From the NCBI GenBank assembly GCA_023630215.1, contig JALPRQ010000002.1, positions 124,001 to 188,000 of the forward strand: a DNA stretch of 64,000 bases. The letters run 5' to 3'. Source of the DNA: Rhodobacteraceae bacterium NBU2976. GTDB taxonomy: Bacteria > Pseudomonadota > Alphaproteobacteria > Rhodobacterales > Rhodobacteraceae. This document shows positions 7,705 to 16,573 of the stretch, one piece after another (within the stretch, counting starts at the first letter, position 1; each line of letters starts with the position of its first letter). Position numbers and translations under genes: made by a program. A model generated the notes under the pieces. It was not told where the DNA came from. It ran no database searches and saw only the letters and a list, made by a program, of their open reading frames with translations.

Positions 7705-8244
7705 CTATGCAGCGCAGGGCGTGATCGTCCCGGTGTTCGTTTGCGGTCCCAATGTCCGGATATCCACATCGCGGATCAACGGCAACCAGTCGGAGTGACC
7801 GTCGATACCGATGAACACCGACACCAGCCAAGGACCCTCTGGTGGGGGTGCGGTCATGCAGCCGCTGGCGGATATGCTAATTGACCCTTCGCCATCAGGA
7901 TGCGCTGCCTTTTGCGCCAAAATCTCTTCTCTCAGCTGATTGAAACGCGCGCGATCTGACGCCGCGATGGCAAAGATTGTGCGGATGATTGCGCCGTCCG
8001 ATACCGGTTGCTGCACACGGGCAAGCGTGAACTGGTCCGCGACCTCTCCGTCTTGCGACGTGAAGGACATATGCAAGCTTGCCGTCGTGTCCAATGGAAG
8101 ATCTGCGGGCTGTTCGACCGCAAAACGCATCGCAGTGGCATCCGCCGTCATTGGGTCCAGCCGAGCTAGCGCCACCTGAGTGCCAAGGGGCACATGCGCG
8201 CATGCGGCAACACCTAACAAGAGTAGCAAAGTAAATATTTTCAT
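7705..8244 (-). CDS. Putative lipoprotein of unknown function
   Basis: A 179-residue protein with a clear lipoprotein signal: MKIFTLLLLLGVAAC, lipobox GVAAC with the lipidated Cys at 15. The mature part has an all-beta look and one more cysteine pair candidate (SGCMTAPP and the C-terminal TPCAA). No family is recognised. It is probably anchored in the outer membrane facing the periplasm. The gene is transcribed alone, divergent from the DUF2975 gene with a 66-bp AT-rich promoter gap. Confidence 0.75.
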   Translation of the reverse strand: MKIFTLLLLLGVAACAHVPLGTQVALARLDPMTADATAMRFAVEQPADLPLDTTASLHMSFTSQDGEVADQFTLARVQQPVSDGAIIRTIFAIAASDRARFNQLREEILAQKAAHPDGEGSISISASGCMTAPPPEGPWLVSVFIGIDGHSDWLPLIRDVDIRTLGPQTNTGTITPCAA

Positions 8245-8310
8245 GATTTCCTCGTTTTACAGTGATTCTTTATTGTTATACGATAATTTTTAATCGCAAA
8301 AGGTGAAATC

Positions 8311-8835
8311 ATGGAACATATTCGTAGGCATAGCTTGTTCCTGCGCTGGGTGGTGGCGCTGGGGGCCGGGCTTATTGTGGCGTTTCTGGCGCTGATCATA
8401 CTGTTGCCGCCGCTGATGGAGGATGTCGTAGCCGGGCAATTCGGATCGGTCAGCGAAAACGGAGTGAGCGGCACCAAGCATCTGATGCTGTCGGGGCTGG
8501 CTCTGCTCGCGGTGCTGCCGACATTGCGCGCGCTGCAATTGTGCTGGCGTTTGTTCGGGCTCTATGCCGCTGGCGAGGTACTGACCGAAAGTGCCGCCGC
8601 GACGCTGAAATCGCTGGGGCGGTCGGCGATCCTGATGGCTGTTGTCTCGACCCTGACCCCGACGCTGGTGGTGCTGATCCTGACCTATGACAACCCGCCG
8701 GGCGCGCGGCAATTGACGATACAGATCGGCGGGATGGCCTATGCGCTGGCGCTGTTTGGTGGGCTGATTATTACGGTCGGCTGGGCCATGGTCGAGGCTG
8801 CACGGGTCGATGCGGACAACAAGGCGATCATCTGA
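8311..8835 (+). CDS. DUF2975 family membrane protein
   Basis: A 174-residue protein with four predicted transmembrane segments (about 12-35, 58-75, 105-125, 140-160), matching the DUF2975 layout. The soluble loops are short. The stop overlaps the start of the next gene (TGATG), a pairing of DUF2975 with a small Cro/CI-type HTH protein that recurs in many bacteria (compare Bacillus yozG). The biological role is unknown; the HTH partner presumably controls the pair. Confidence 0.8.
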   Translation: MEHIRRHSLFLRWVVALGAGLIVAFLALIILLPPLMEDVVAGQFGSVSENGVSGTKHLMLSGLALLAVLPTLRALQLCWRLFGLYAAGEVLTESAAATLKSLGRSAILMAVVSTLTPTLVVLILTYDNPPGARQLTIQIGGMAYALALFGGLIITVGWAMVEAARVDADNKAII

Positions 8836-9038
8836 TGGGGATTGTGGTGACATTGGACGTGATGCTGGCCCGGCGCAAGATGAAATCCCGCGAACTGGCC
8901 GAGATCGTGGGCATTACCGAACAAAACATCAGCCTGCTGAAATCCGGCAAGGTCAAAGGCATCCGGTTCGAAACGCTGGAAAAAATCTGCGAAACGCTGG
9001 ACTGCCAGCCGGGGGATATTTTGACGTTTGAGGTGTAA
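8835..9038 (+). CDS. Small Cro/CI-type HTH regulator (YozG-like)
   Basis: A 67-residue protein that is almost entirely one HTH domain: DVMLARRKMKSRELAEIVGITEQNISLLKSGKVKGIRFETLEKICETLDCQPGDIL reads as the compact five-helix HTH_26/XRE form, with SGKVKGIR as the recognition helix end. It is translationally coupled to the DUF2975 gene by a 1-bp overlap. It is likely an autoregulator of the pair. Confidence 0.9.
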   Translation: MGIVVTLDVMLARRKMKSRELAEIVGITEQNISLLKSGKVKGIRFETLEKICETLDCQPGDILTFEV

Positions 9039-9040
9039 AA

Positions 9041-9068
9041 AAGGCCGCTGAAAGCAGCGGCCTTTTCG
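9041..9068. terminator. Bidirectional terminator, HTH gene / rpsD
   Basis: A perfect 10-bp stem AAGGCCGCTG / CAGCGGCCTT with AAAG loop, followed by TTTTCG on the plus strand. On the minus strand the stem is followed by TTTTTTACA. It lies between convergent genes and so can stop both. Confidence 0.9.
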
Positions 9069-9086
9069 ATATCGCGGCGAAAAACC

Positions 9087-9707
9087 TTAGTTCTTCGCGT
9101 AATATTCAACAACCAGGTTCGGTTCCATCATCACCGGGTAAGGCACGTCCGACAACAGCGGGGTGCGGACAAAGGTTGCGGTCATTTTCGAATGATCCAC
9201 GTCCAGATATTCCGGGGTGTCACGCTCGGCGGAGGCGACAGCCTCTAGCACCAGTGCGATCTGTTTGGATTTGTCACGGATCGAAATCACGTCGCCTTCT
9301 TTAACGCGGTAGGACGGGATGTTGACGCGCTTGCCGTTTACTTGAACGTGGCCGTGGTTTACGAACTGACGCGCCGCAAAGACGGTCGGCACGAATTTGG
9401 CGCGGTAGACAACGGCGTCCAGACGGCGCTCTAGCAGACCAACCAGGTTTTCACCCGTGTCACCTTTTACGCGCTCGGCTTCCGAGTAAATGCGGCGGAA
9501 CTGTTTCTCGGTCAGGTCGCCATAATAGCCTTTCAGCTTCTGCTTGGCGCGCAGCTGCATGCCGAAGTCGGACAGCTTGGCCTTGCGGGCTTGACCGTGC
9601 TGACCGGGGCCGTATTCACGGCGATTGACGGGGGATTTGGGGCGACCCCAAATGTTTTCGCCCATGCGGCGATCAATTTTGTACTTGGCAGACGTGCGTT
9701 TGGTCAC
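9087..9707 (-). CDS. rpsD: 30S ribosomal protein S4
   Basis: S4 is a primary 16S rRNA-binding protein and assembly initiator. The 206-residue product begins [20 protein letters not shown], shows the S4 N-terminal domain and the S4 RNA-binding domain at about 94-155 ([38 protein letters not shown] region). The start is GTG with AAGGA 7 bp before it. The gene is alone rather than in the alpha operon, which is normal for Alphaproteobacteria. Its leader holds two tandem palindromic repeats. Confidence 0.98.
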   Translation of the reverse strand: MTKRTSAKYKIDRRMGENIWGRPKSPVNRREYGPGQHGQARKAKLSDFGMQLRAKQKLKGYYGDLTEKQFRRIYSEAERVKGDTGENLVGLLERRLDAVVYRAKFVPTVFAARQFVNHGHVQVNGKRVNIPSYRVKEGDVISIRDKSKQIALVLEAVASAERDTPEYLDVDHSKMTATFVRTPLLSDVPYPVMMEPNLVVEYYAKN

Positions 9708-9733
9708 GGCTGGATCCTTTCAGTTATATCTGT

Positions 9734-9841
9734 TCCACACCTTATCCGAAAACCGGTTCCCACTTTTCGGGGCGTGGAGACGGTTTGCTCCGCACCTTGA
9801 TCCAAAAACCGGTTCCCACTTTTTGGGGCGCGGACGCGTTT
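9734..9841. repeat. Two tandem palindromic repeat units in the rpsD leader
   Basis: Two units of about 53 bp (9734-9786 and 9789-9841) share the core AAAACCGGTTCCCACTTTT. Each unit can fold: outer arms TCCACaCC / GGcGTGGA in unit 1 and TCCGCaCC / GGcGCGGA in unit 2; inner arms CCGAAAA / TTTTCGG and CCAAAAA / TTTTTGG. The differences between units are compensatory in both stems, so pairing is being kept. This resembles REP-type intergenic elements with this core that are known in Alphaproteobacteria. The rest of the 9708-9980 gap shows no gene. Confidence 0.8.
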
Positions 9842-9980
9842 GAAAGGCGCTTTCCTTTCCCTTACCACCGTGGTTCGGGCGACAGGCATCCCCTTGCGGG
9901 GGCCACAAACACCAATGACCGCCCCCTTTCGGCGACGGATTGCGGCCTTATACGGATGGATTTGACGGAGTCAACAGGAC

Positions 9981-10499
9981 TCAGCCGTTTTCCGCGAGCC
10001 AATCGAGCACCGTCGAGGCATCGGACACCCCGTAATGATCGTTGAGCGTATTGTCGCCGCGACCGGGTTCCTCGAACCAGGCTTCGATCACGCCATCATT
10101 CACCACGGCCGCATAACGCCATGACCGATGGCCGAAACCTGCGCCTTCCTTCAACACCAACATACCCATCAGGCGGGTGAATTGACCATTGCCATCGGGG
10201 ATCATCTGCACATGGTGCAAATCTTCTTGTTCGGCCCATTTGGTCATCACGAAGGGGTCATTGACGGCGAGGCAATAGATATCCGCAATCCCATATTTGG
10301 CAAACGTGGCAGCCCCTTTTTCAAACCCCGGCAGTTGCTGGTTGGTGCAGGTCGGCGTAAAGGCCCCGGGCAGCGCAAACAGAACCGCCCGTTTCCCTGC
10401 GAAAAAGTCCGATGTTGTCCGATCGCGCCACTGGTAGCCGCCTTCCTCTTTCTCGCGCGTGTGGAAGGTGACCTCTGGCAATTTCAGACCGGTTTTCAT
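9981..10499 (-). CDS. Peroxiredoxin (Prx5-like)
   Basis: A 172-residue thiol peroxidase of the AhpC/TSA-type Prx5 group. The peroxidatic Cys51 lies in PGAFTPTCT, the family motif, with the usual Thr two residues before it and an Arg later (GHRSWRYAAVV). There is no second conserved cysteine in the usual 2-Cys position, so it probably uses glutathione or glutaredoxin as reductant, like other alphaproteobacterial members. It reduces H2O2 and organic peroxides in the cytoplasm. It is divergent from rlmJ. Confidence 0.9.
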   Translation of the reverse strand: MKTGLKLPEVTFHTREKEEGGYQWRDRTTSDFFAGKRAVLFALPGAFTPTCTNQQLPGFEKGAATFAKYGIADIYCLAVNDPFVMTKWAEQEDLHHVQMIPDGNGQFTRLMGMLVLKEGAGFGHRSWRYAAVVNDGVIEAWFEEPGRGDNTLNDHYGVSDASTVLDWLAENG

Positions 10500-10573
10500 A
10501 GCGTTGACCTTTTGGGTATTTCCGACAATATCGGGACCATCCCCGAGCGGACCCCGATTGTAAAGGCCCGGAT

Positions 10574-11371
10574 ATGCTATCCTATCAACATGCCTATCAC
10601 GCTGGAAATCCGGCGGACCTGCACAAGCATATCGTGCTTGCGGAGCTGTTGGCGCTGCTGACCCGCAAGGCGCGGCCGATCACCTATATGGAGACACACG
10701 CCGGGCGGGGATTGTATGATCTGACCGCACCTGAAGCGGTCAAAACCGGGGAAGCCGCGGAAGGAATTGCAAAGCTGTCCCTGCCCGATGGGCCCTATGC
10801 CAGCACGTTGGCGTCGGTCCGCGCATCGCATGGGGCCGACGCCTATCCCGGTTCGCCATTGATCGCGCGGACACTGTTGCGGGAGACCGATCAGTTGCAC
10901 CTGATGGAGCTGCATTCGCAGGAATTTGCCGCGCTGAAGGGCGCGTTGGCGGCCCCGAATGTTGCGATCCACAACCGCGACGGGCGAGAGGGGGTTTTGG
11001 CGATTTCACCGCCGAAACCCCGCAAAGGGCTAGTGCTGGTTGATCCGTCTTACGAGGTGAAGACCGAATATGCCGACACGGCAGCATTTGCGATGAAACT
11101 GGTGGCGAAATGGCCTGAGGCCTCGATCCTGATCTGGTATCCGATCCTGCGCGCTGGGCGACACGTTGAACTGATTGAGGGATTGAAACTGAAATTTCAT
11201 CAAGACGAGGTGCAGTTTCAATTAAAGGACGGAAAGGGGATGAGAGGCAGCGGGTTGATCCTGATTAACGCGCCCTTTGGTGGCGAAGCCGCATTTGAGG
11301 CGGCGCACCGTCAGGGTGCGCCGATCCTTCGCGCTATTGAAACAACTGCCAGATTTGACCGCGGCAGATGA
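10574..11371 (+). CDS. rlmJ: 23S rRNA (adenine-2030-N6) methyltransferase RlmJ
   Basis: The protein (265 residues) opens with the RlmJ signature MLSYQHAYHAGNPADLHKH, followed by YMETHAGRGLYDL (SAM-binding motif I), and has the catalytic-type motif DPSYEVKTEY, the D/N-P-P-Y equivalent, near 165. RlmJ adds N6-methyl to A2030 of 23S rRNA. Length fits the family (about 280). The last 38 bp overlap the convergent DUF2147 gene. Confidence 0.93.
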   Translation: MLSYQHAYHAGNPADLHKHIVLAELLALLTRKARPITYMETHAGRGLYDLTAPEAVKTGEAAEGIAKLSLPDGPYASTLASVRASHGADAYPGSPLIARTLLRETDQLHLMELHSQEFAALKGALAAPNVAIHNRDGREGVLAISPPKPRKGLVLVDPSYEVKTEYADTAAFAMKLVAKWPEASILIWYPILRAGRHVELIEGLKLKFHQDEVQFQLKDGKGMRGSGLILINAPFGGEAAFEAAHRQGAPILRAIETTARFDRGR

Positions 11372-11729
11372 AGGCGACGCATCCCTCGACCGTCAGCAGA
11401 TTGCCATTCAGCTGCATTTTGGAATTATAGGTCTTGTCGCGATCCGGTGCCCAGATTTTCCCGTCACCAAAATTGCCATTCCCGCGATCCTGCATATCCC
11501 AGACAATCGGTTTGCCCAGATGTTCATAGCCATTGTTTTGCGAGCCATCCGCGCTGTAGGCGCGCACAATCGTGCCGCAAGTCAGCGCCGGATTGCCGCC
11601 ACATGGCCCCATTTGCACATGCAGGAACCCGCCATTGTCCCCCGGTTCAGTCTGGAAAATGCCGCTGACCACATCTGCGGATGCCAGTGAGGGCACGATC
11701 AGCGCAGCGGCCAAAATAAGCTGTTTCAT
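11334..11729 (-). CDS. DUF2147 family exported protein
   Basis: A 131-residue protein with a Sec signal peptide (MKQLILAAALIVPSLASA, cleavage near 18) and a DUF2147 body (SGIFQTEPGDNGGFLHVQM, WDMQDRGNGNFGDGKIWAPD, YNSKMQLNGNLLTVEGC). It has two cysteine pairs likely forming disulfides in the periplasm. Function is unknown. I chose the ATG at 11729, which puts the signal peptide at the N-terminus; a longer reading starts 10 residues earlier. It overlaps rlmJ tail to tail and is divergent from hisA. Confidence 0.82.
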   Translation of the reverse strand: MKQLILAAALIVPSLASADVVSGIFQTEPGDNGGFLHVQMGPCGGNPALTCGTIVRAYSADGSQNNGYEHLGKPIVWDMQDRGNGNFGDGKIWAPDRDKTYNSKMQLNGNLLTVEGCVAFICRGQIWQLFQ

Positions 11730-11854
11730 TATGTCTCTCCCCGTCAACATATGGCACATCGCAACCGAATGAGCCGGGTCGAGTCAAGAATAACCTAAAG
11801 TCAGTTGCACCTTTCCGCCCATAGGGCTATCCCCTCGCGCAAACGGAGGCCCTT

Positions 11855-12577
11855 ATGATCCTGTATCCCGCCATTGATCTGAAAGACGGAAATTGCGTGC
11901 GCCTGTTCAAAGGCGAGATGTCACAGGCGACCGTGTTCAACGACAACCCCGCTGCACAGGCAAAAGCGTTTCAGGACGCCGGGTGCCAATGGCTGCATCT
12001 TGTCGATTTGAACGGGGCCTTTGCCGGTGAACCGGTGAACGCCAAGCCGGTGGAAGAGATTCTGGCGACCTGTTCAATCCCCGCGCAATTGGGTGGCGGC
12101 ATCCGTGACATCGCCACGATCGAACGCTGGTTGGGCAAAGGTTTGGCGCGGGTGATTTTGGGAACGATTGCGGTGCGTGATCCGGCGCTGGTGAAAGAAG
12201 CGGCCCGCCTGTTTCCCGGTCAGGTCGCTGTTGGGATTGATGCGCGCGACGGGATGGTCGCGGTGGAAGGTTGGGCGGAAACGACCGATGTCACCGCGTT
12301 AGATCTGGCGCAGAAGTTCGAAGATGCAGGTGTGGCGGCGATTATCTATACCGACATTGACCGGGATGGTGCAATGCAAGGGCCAAATGTGGCAGCGACC
12401 GCAGCGCTGGCCAATGCTGTGTCGATCCCCGTGATTGCGTCTGGCGGTGTATCGTCAATGAATGATCTGCGCGCGCTAAAGGAGTGCGGCGCACCGCTGG
12501 ACGGCGCGATTTCGGGGCGGGCAATTTATGACGGCAAGATTGATCTGGCCGCAGCGGTTACATTGTTGGCCGGATAA
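11855..12577 (+). CDS. hisA: HisA, 1-(5-phosphoribosyl)-5-[(5-phosphoribosylamino)methylideneamino]imidazole-4-carboxamide isomerase
   Basis: HisA catalyses the Amadori rearrangement of ProFAR to PRFAR in histidine synthesis. The 240-residue TIM barrel has the catalytic Asp8 (YPAIDLKDG) and the second Asp in [16 protein letters not shown]. Phosphate-binding glycine loops are LGGGIRD and [13 protein letters not shown] precedes the ATG. hisF follows in the same direction after a 460-bp gap that contains a small opposite-strand gene, so the his cluster is not tightly packed here. Confidence 0.96.
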   Translation: MILYPAIDLKDGNCVRLFKGEMSQATVFNDNPAAQAKAFQDAGCQWLHLVDLNGAFAGEPVNAKPVEEILATCSIPAQLGGGIRDIATIERWLGKGLARVILGTIAVRDPALVKEAARLFPGQVAVGIDARDGMVAVEGWAETTDVTALDLAQKFEDAGVAAIIYTDIDRDGAMQGPNVAATAALANAVSIPVIASGGVSSMNDLRALKECGAPLDGAISGRAIYDGKIDLAAAVTLLAG

Positions 12578-12649
12578 CGTCAGTGGGTGGACGCGCGTAC
12601 GTCGGACGGTTTCGTTGTGATTCCGTCCGAAATATCACCCTATAATGGC

Positions 12650-12844
12650 TTATGCCTCTTTCCCGCGTTCGATCCGGGCAAATTCCTCGGCTCGTTTGCT
12701 GCCTTTGCGATCGAGCGTCTGACGATGCGCGGCTTTGGCCGCGGGGTGCGACCCTTCGGGCGCTGTCTTGCGGTCAATCTCGGCGAACTGCTTCAGACGG
12801 GCGTCAGAGCGGGCGTCCGAATGGTCAAGCTTGCTTTTGCTCAT
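12650..12844 (-). CDS. Small highly charged protein of unknown function
   Basis: A 64-residue lysine-, arginine-, aspartate- and glutamate-rich protein (MSKSKLDHSDARSDARLKQF to EEFARIERGKEA), probably all helical, with no hydrophobic core or cysteines. GGGAG lies 8 bp before the ATG at 12844; another ATG at 12850 is too close to that site. It sits on the opposite strand between hisA and hisF. I do not recognise a family. Confidence 0.6.
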   Translation of the reverse strand: MSKSKLDHSDARSDARLKQFAEIDRKTAPEGSHPAAKAAHRQTLDRKGSKRAEEFARIERGKEA

Positions 12845-13036
12845 GGTCATCTCCCTTTCCGGCCAATTTGGGCCTGACCCTAATATAAGCGTTTTTGGCG
12901 AAAACCCCAAACCGGATCGGCGCAGGACGGCCAACGGACGCTCGCCTGCCAACTTTGCCGTGTGCCCGGGCGCGTGTGTTTCCCGGCTTGTGTCTGCCCC
13001 TCTCCGCCACTAGAAAACGCTTGAACGGAGGCCAAG

Positions 13037-13795
13037 ATGCTTAAAACCCGCGTCATTCCCTGTCTGGACGTCAAAGACGGTCGCGTCGTCAAAGGCGTGA
13101 ATTTCGTTGACCTGATCGACGCTGGCGACCCGGTGGAGGCGGCCAAAGCCTATGACGCGGCGGGCGCGGACGAGCTGTGTTTTCTGGACATTAACGCGAC
13201 GCACGAAAACCGCGGCACCATGTATGACGTCGCGACCCGCACGGCGGAGCAATGTTTCATGCCGCTGACAATCGGTGGGGGAGTGCGCACGCCCGAAGAT
13301 GTGCGCGCCCTGCTGTTGGCAGGCGCTGACAAGGTCAGCTTCAATTCGGCCGCCGTCGCCAACCCGGATGTTGTGGCTGATAGCGCCAACAAATTCGGCA
13401 ACCAGTGCATCGTGGTCGCCATCGACGCGAAAACCAACGCGGCCGGCAAGTGGGAGATTTTCACCCATGGCGGCCGTCGCGAAACCGGGATTGATGCGGT
13501 GGAATTCGCCAAACTGGTGGAATCCAAAGGCGCGGGGGAAATCCTGCTGACCTCGATGGATCGGGACGGCACGCGAGCGGGGTTCAACCTGCCCCTGACT
13601 CGCGCCATTTCAGATGCCGTGCGCATTCCGGTGATCGCATCAGGCGGTGTGGGCAATCTGCAACATCTGGTGGATGGCGTGACCGAAGGGCATGCGTCGG
13701 CGGTTCTTGCCGCTTCCATTTTCCATTTTGGCGACTATACCATCCGCGAAGCCAAGGAATATATGCAGGAGGCCGGGATACCGGTGCGTCTTTAA
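13037..13795 (+). CDS. hisF: Imidazole glycerol phosphate synthase cyclase subunit HisF
   Basis: HisF joins ammonia from HisH with PRFAR to give imidazole glycerol phosphate and AICAR. The 252-residue TIM barrel carries catalytic Asp11 ([10 protein letters not shown]) and the second Asp in VVAIDAKTN (near 130), plus phosphate loops IGGGVR and [13 protein letters not shown] precedes the ATG. It overlaps hisE by one base (TAATG), so the two are coupled. hisH is not in the window. Confidence 0.97.
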   Translation: MLKTRVIPCLDVKDGRVVKGVNFVDLIDAGDPVEAAKAYDAAGADELCFLDINATHENRGTMYDVATRTAEQCFMPLTIGGGVRTPEDVRALLLAGADKVSFNSAAVANPDVVADSANKFGNQCIVVAIDAKTNAAGKWEIFTHGGRRETGIDAVEFAKLVESKGAGEILLTSMDRDGTRAGFNLPLTRAISDAVRIPVIASGGVGNLQHLVDGVTEGHASAVLAASIFHFGDYTIREAKEYMQEAGIPVRL

Positions 13796-14115
13796 TGCCG
13801 ACAGTTCTGACCCGACTTGCCCGCACCATCGAAAAGCGCAAAGGTGAGGATAAGAAGAAATCCTATGCCGCCAAGCTGTTCGCCCGCGGCCCCGAAAAAT
13901 GCGCCGAAAAGTTTGGCGAGGAAGCCGTCGAAGCGATCATTGCCGCGGCCAAAGGTGACAAGAAAAACTTGACCGAGGAAGCCGCGGATGTGCTGTTTCA
14001 CATGCTGGTCATGTTGTCGTCGCGCGATGTGAAGTGGGAAGACGTATTGGCCGAACTGGAACGCCGCGAAGGGAAGTCCGGGATTGTCGAGAAGCAGGAA
14101 CGCAAATCGAAATAA
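13795..14115 (+). CDS. hisE: Phosphoribosyl-ATP pyrophosphatase HisE
   Basis: A 106-residue all-helical enzyme of the MazG-like fold that removes pyrophosphate from phosphoribosyl-ATP, the second histidine step. The acidic metal-binding cluster is seen in EKFGEEAVEAIIAAAKGD and LTEEAADVLFHMLVML (ExxE...ExxD pattern). It is a stand-alone HisE, not fused with HisI, as is common in Rhodobacterales. It is coupled to hisF and its 3' end overlaps the next reading frame. Confidence 0.95.
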   Translation: MPTVLTRLARTIEKRKGEDKKKSYAAKLFARGPEKCAEKFGEEAVEAIIAAAKGDKKNLTEEAADVLFHMLVMLSSRDVKWEDVLAELERREGKSGIVEKQERKSK

Positions 14116-14533
14116 TATCTGGCAAAGATTGGCCCTGATCCTTTGGGTGCTGATCGGTGGAGCACCTATTATGGCCATGTCGCAGAACCCTGATACGGTA
14201 GAATTGGCGGTGATATGCGATTTCACCGGACCTGACCTTGCGTCAGACAGATCGGCGGAACTCTGCGAATTGTTTAAAACTGTCGTAAAAAATCGGTGGC
14301 CAAATGTGACAATTATCTCGGCGGAGTCCGGCGACAGCGCGCACGATTTCTTGCGGGTCTCGGCCGTAATTAACGATGAAAAATCAATGCGCTATTCTTA
14401 TTCGTGGGGTCGTGGAGCCCAAACCCAATCCTTGGCGGAACAGGTAGCATATGCGTCGGATGGCCCGCTGTCAGAGGCGCTTTTACACCAATTGTTTACT
14501 CGCTCGCTGCAGAGAGTGGATTTATCCTTCTAA
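14084..14533 (+). CDS. Putative exported protein of unknown function
   Basis: A reading frame of 149 residues starting with TTG at 14084 inside the hisE 3' end. The N-terminus looks like a Sec signal (NNIWQRLALILWVLIGGAPIMAMSQ). The mature part has one cysteine pair (Cys at AVICDF and SAELCELF) and ends in DLSF. ATG codons at 14171 and 14177 would remove the signal, so the TTG or a nearby alternative is preferred. It lies 57 bp before the secreted metalloprotease gene and may be co-expressed with it. No family is recognised. Confidence 0.55.
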   Translation: MSRSRNANRNNIWQRLALILWVLIGGAPIMAMSQNPDTVELAVICDFTGPDLASDRSAELCELFKTVVKNRWPNVTIISAESGDSAHDFLRVSAVINDEKSMRYSYSWGRGAQTQSLAEQVAYASDGPLSEALLHQLFTRSLQRVDLSF

Positions 14534-14590
14534 TATTCGGGTAAACTGAGTAATCTTACCCCAACAGAATTCTTATCAAGAAGTAGTGTT

Positions 14591-15949
14591 ATGGCTGAAT
14601 GGACATATGAACAGATTGCCGAGTATCTGGCGGTAACGAATTGGACGGATGACGGGTATGAACCACACGCGTTCGACCCTAGCGCGGGCTATACCGTTAC
14701 GGTCAACTATTCCGGGCTGAATGCAGCCGGTCAACAATATGCGGCAGCTGCATTACAGGTGTGGGCAGATGTGACGGGAATCAATTTTGCCATCGGCTCA
14801 CCAACTGGTGCAGACATTATTTTCCACGACAACGAGGTCGGGGGGGCCTACACTTTGGCGGCGTGGAACCCTGCAAATGGGGAAACGTCTTATGCGGACG
14901 TGTATATTCCTGCGTCTTGGATCGCATTTTATTCCGGCACTTCGTTCGAGATCGATAGCTATTCCTTTACCACTTATGTCCACGAAATTGGACACGCGCT
15001 TGGTTTAGGGCACGCCGGAAACTATGATGGCAGCGCAAACTTCGATCTGGATTACGGCGATGGCAACGTCGGCGAAAACCTTTACGACAACGACTCGGTC
15101 CAAGCGACCATCATGTCCTATTTCTCGCAAGTGGAAAATACTGTCATCGGGGCAACCGGTGCGACTGATGCCTATCCGATTACCCCGCAAATCGCTGACA
15201 TTCTGGCGATTCAGGATATGTACAAGGTGGCGACCAATACCCGGACTGGTGACACAACTTATGGCTACAATTCCAACGCTGGTGGCATCTGGAGCAGCCT
15301 GACCTCGCTGACCGAGGCGGTGACCTTCACCATTTATGATTCCGCCGGGCGCGATACGATCGACTTTTCCGGCGAAAGCGCCAGTCAGCTGATTAATCTG
15401 CGCAGCGGAAGCATTTCCAACGTCATGGGTGACGTGGGCAACATGATGATCGCGCTGAACACGCAGATTGAAAACGCCGTTGGTGGTAGCGGTAATGACC
15501 GAATTGTCGGGAATACCGTGCGCAATGAATTGTCCGGCAATGCCGGGAATGACACGCTGATTGGTGGGCACAAGGCCGATATCCTGAACGGTGGCGCCAA
15601 TGATGATCAGCTGCGTGGCGGACGTGGAAATGACACGCTGAATGGTGGCGGCGGGAATGACATCCTGCGCCCGGGTCTGGGCACTGATATTATGACAGGC
15701 GGTTCGGGTGCGGACGAGTTCATTTTCCGCAGTGACAAAGATTTCATCGACGTCACCAGCGAAGATTATATCACCGACTTTCAGGATAATTTGGACAAGA
15801 TCAAGCTGGTTGGCTACAGCTCGGGCGATGTTGGGATTTCGGACCTTGGCGGTGGTCTGTTCGACGTGGATGTCGATACCGGTCATATCATCCATGTCAC
15901 CATGAATGGTGGCGGGACGCTGGGGACCGATGATTTCATCTTCGCCTGA
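14591..15949 (+). CDS. Serralysin-type (M10B) metalloprotease with RTX repeats
   Basis: A secreted zinc endopeptidase of 452 residues. The catalytic domain (about 1-210) has HEIGHALGLGH at 131-141 (ligands His131, His135, His141; Glu132 general base) and the Met-turn IMSYFS at 174-179. A glycine/aspartate-rich RTX block with GGxGNDxLxG nonapeptides lies at about 295-370, followed by the M10 C-terminal region (TDFQDNLDKIKL). There is no N-terminal signal, as expected for type I secretion by a C-terminal signal (ends DDFIFA). No type I secretion genes or inhibitor are adjacent that I can recognise. Confidence 0.93.
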   Translation: MAEWTYEQIAEYLAVTNWTDDGYEPHAFDPSAGYTVTVNYSGLNAAGQQYAAAALQVWADVTGINFAIGSPTGADIIFHDNEVGGAYTLAAWNPANGETSYADVYIPASWIAFYSGTSFEIDSYSFTTYVHEIGHALGLGHAGNYDGSANFDLDYGDGNVGENLYDNDSVQATIMSYFSQVENTVIGATGATDAYPITPQIADILAIQDMYKVATNTRTGDTTYGYNSNAGGIWSSLTSLTEAVTFTIYDSAGRDTIDFSGESASQLINLRSGSISNVMGDVGNMMIALNTQIENAVGGSGNDRIVGNTVRNELSGNAGNDTLIGGHKADILNGGANDDQLRGGRGNDTLNGGGGNDILRPGLGTDIMTGGSGADEFIFRSDKDFIDVTSEDYITDFQDNLDKIKLVGYSSGDVGISDLGGGLFDVDVDTGHIIHVTMNGGGTLGTDDFIFA

Positions 15950-15970
15950 TCGGCGAACCTGACCTTTCCA

Positions 15971-16573
15971 TCAGAATGATTTCCGGGCCTTCATGGCGGC
16001 ACTGATTGTGCCGTCGTCAAGGTAATCCAGTTCTCCGCCAATTGGGACGCCTTGTGCCAGCGACGATATCGTCACATCGCTGCGTTCCAGTTGGTCGGCG
16101 ATATAATGCGCGGTCGTCTGACCGTCTATCGTGGCATTCAGCGCCAAAATAACTTCGGTGATCTGTTCGTCTGCGACGCGCTGCACCAGACGCGGGATGC
16201 GCAATTCTTCGGGACCGATATTGTCGAGCGCGGATAACAGCCCGCCAAGCACGTGATAGCGCCCCTTGAATACGCCCGAGCGCTCCATCGCCCAGACATC
16301 CACAACATCCGCCACCACGCAGATTTGCCCCGTCTGGCGATCCGGTGATTGGCACAGGTTACAGGGGTCGGTCGTTCCGACATTTCCGCAGATAGTGCAT
16401 TCACGGACCGTTGCCGATACGTTCGCCATCGCCTGCTGAATGGGATTCAGCAATAGCTGGCGCTTTTTGATCATCTGCAACACAGCCCGGCGCGCTGAAC
16501 GCGGACCCAGACCCGGCAGTTTGGCCATCAGGTCGATCAGGCGTTCAATGTCATTGCCGGCGCGGTCCGCCAT
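15971..16573 (-). CDS. recR: Recombination mediator protein RecR
   Basis: RecR works with RecO/RecF to load RecA at gaps. The 200-residue protein has the helix-hairpin-helix near the N-terminus ([17 protein letters not shown]), the four-cysteine zinc finger [16 protein letters not shown] at about 57-72, and a Toprim domain beginning [17 protein letters not shown]. The start codon directly abuts the ybaB stop. Together with dnaX upstream it is the conserved dnaX-ybaB-recR group, here with an extra gene between dnaX and ybaB. Confidence 0.97.
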   Translation of the reverse strand: MADRAGNDIERLIDLMAKLPGLGPRSARRAVLQMIKKRQLLLNPIQQAMANVSATVRECTICGNVGTTDPCNLCQSPDRQTGQICVVADVVDVWAMERSGVFKGRYHVLGGLLSALDNIGPEELRIPRLVQRVADEQITEVILALNATIDGQTTAHYIADQLERSDVTISSLAQGVPIGGELDYLDDGTISAAMKARKSF

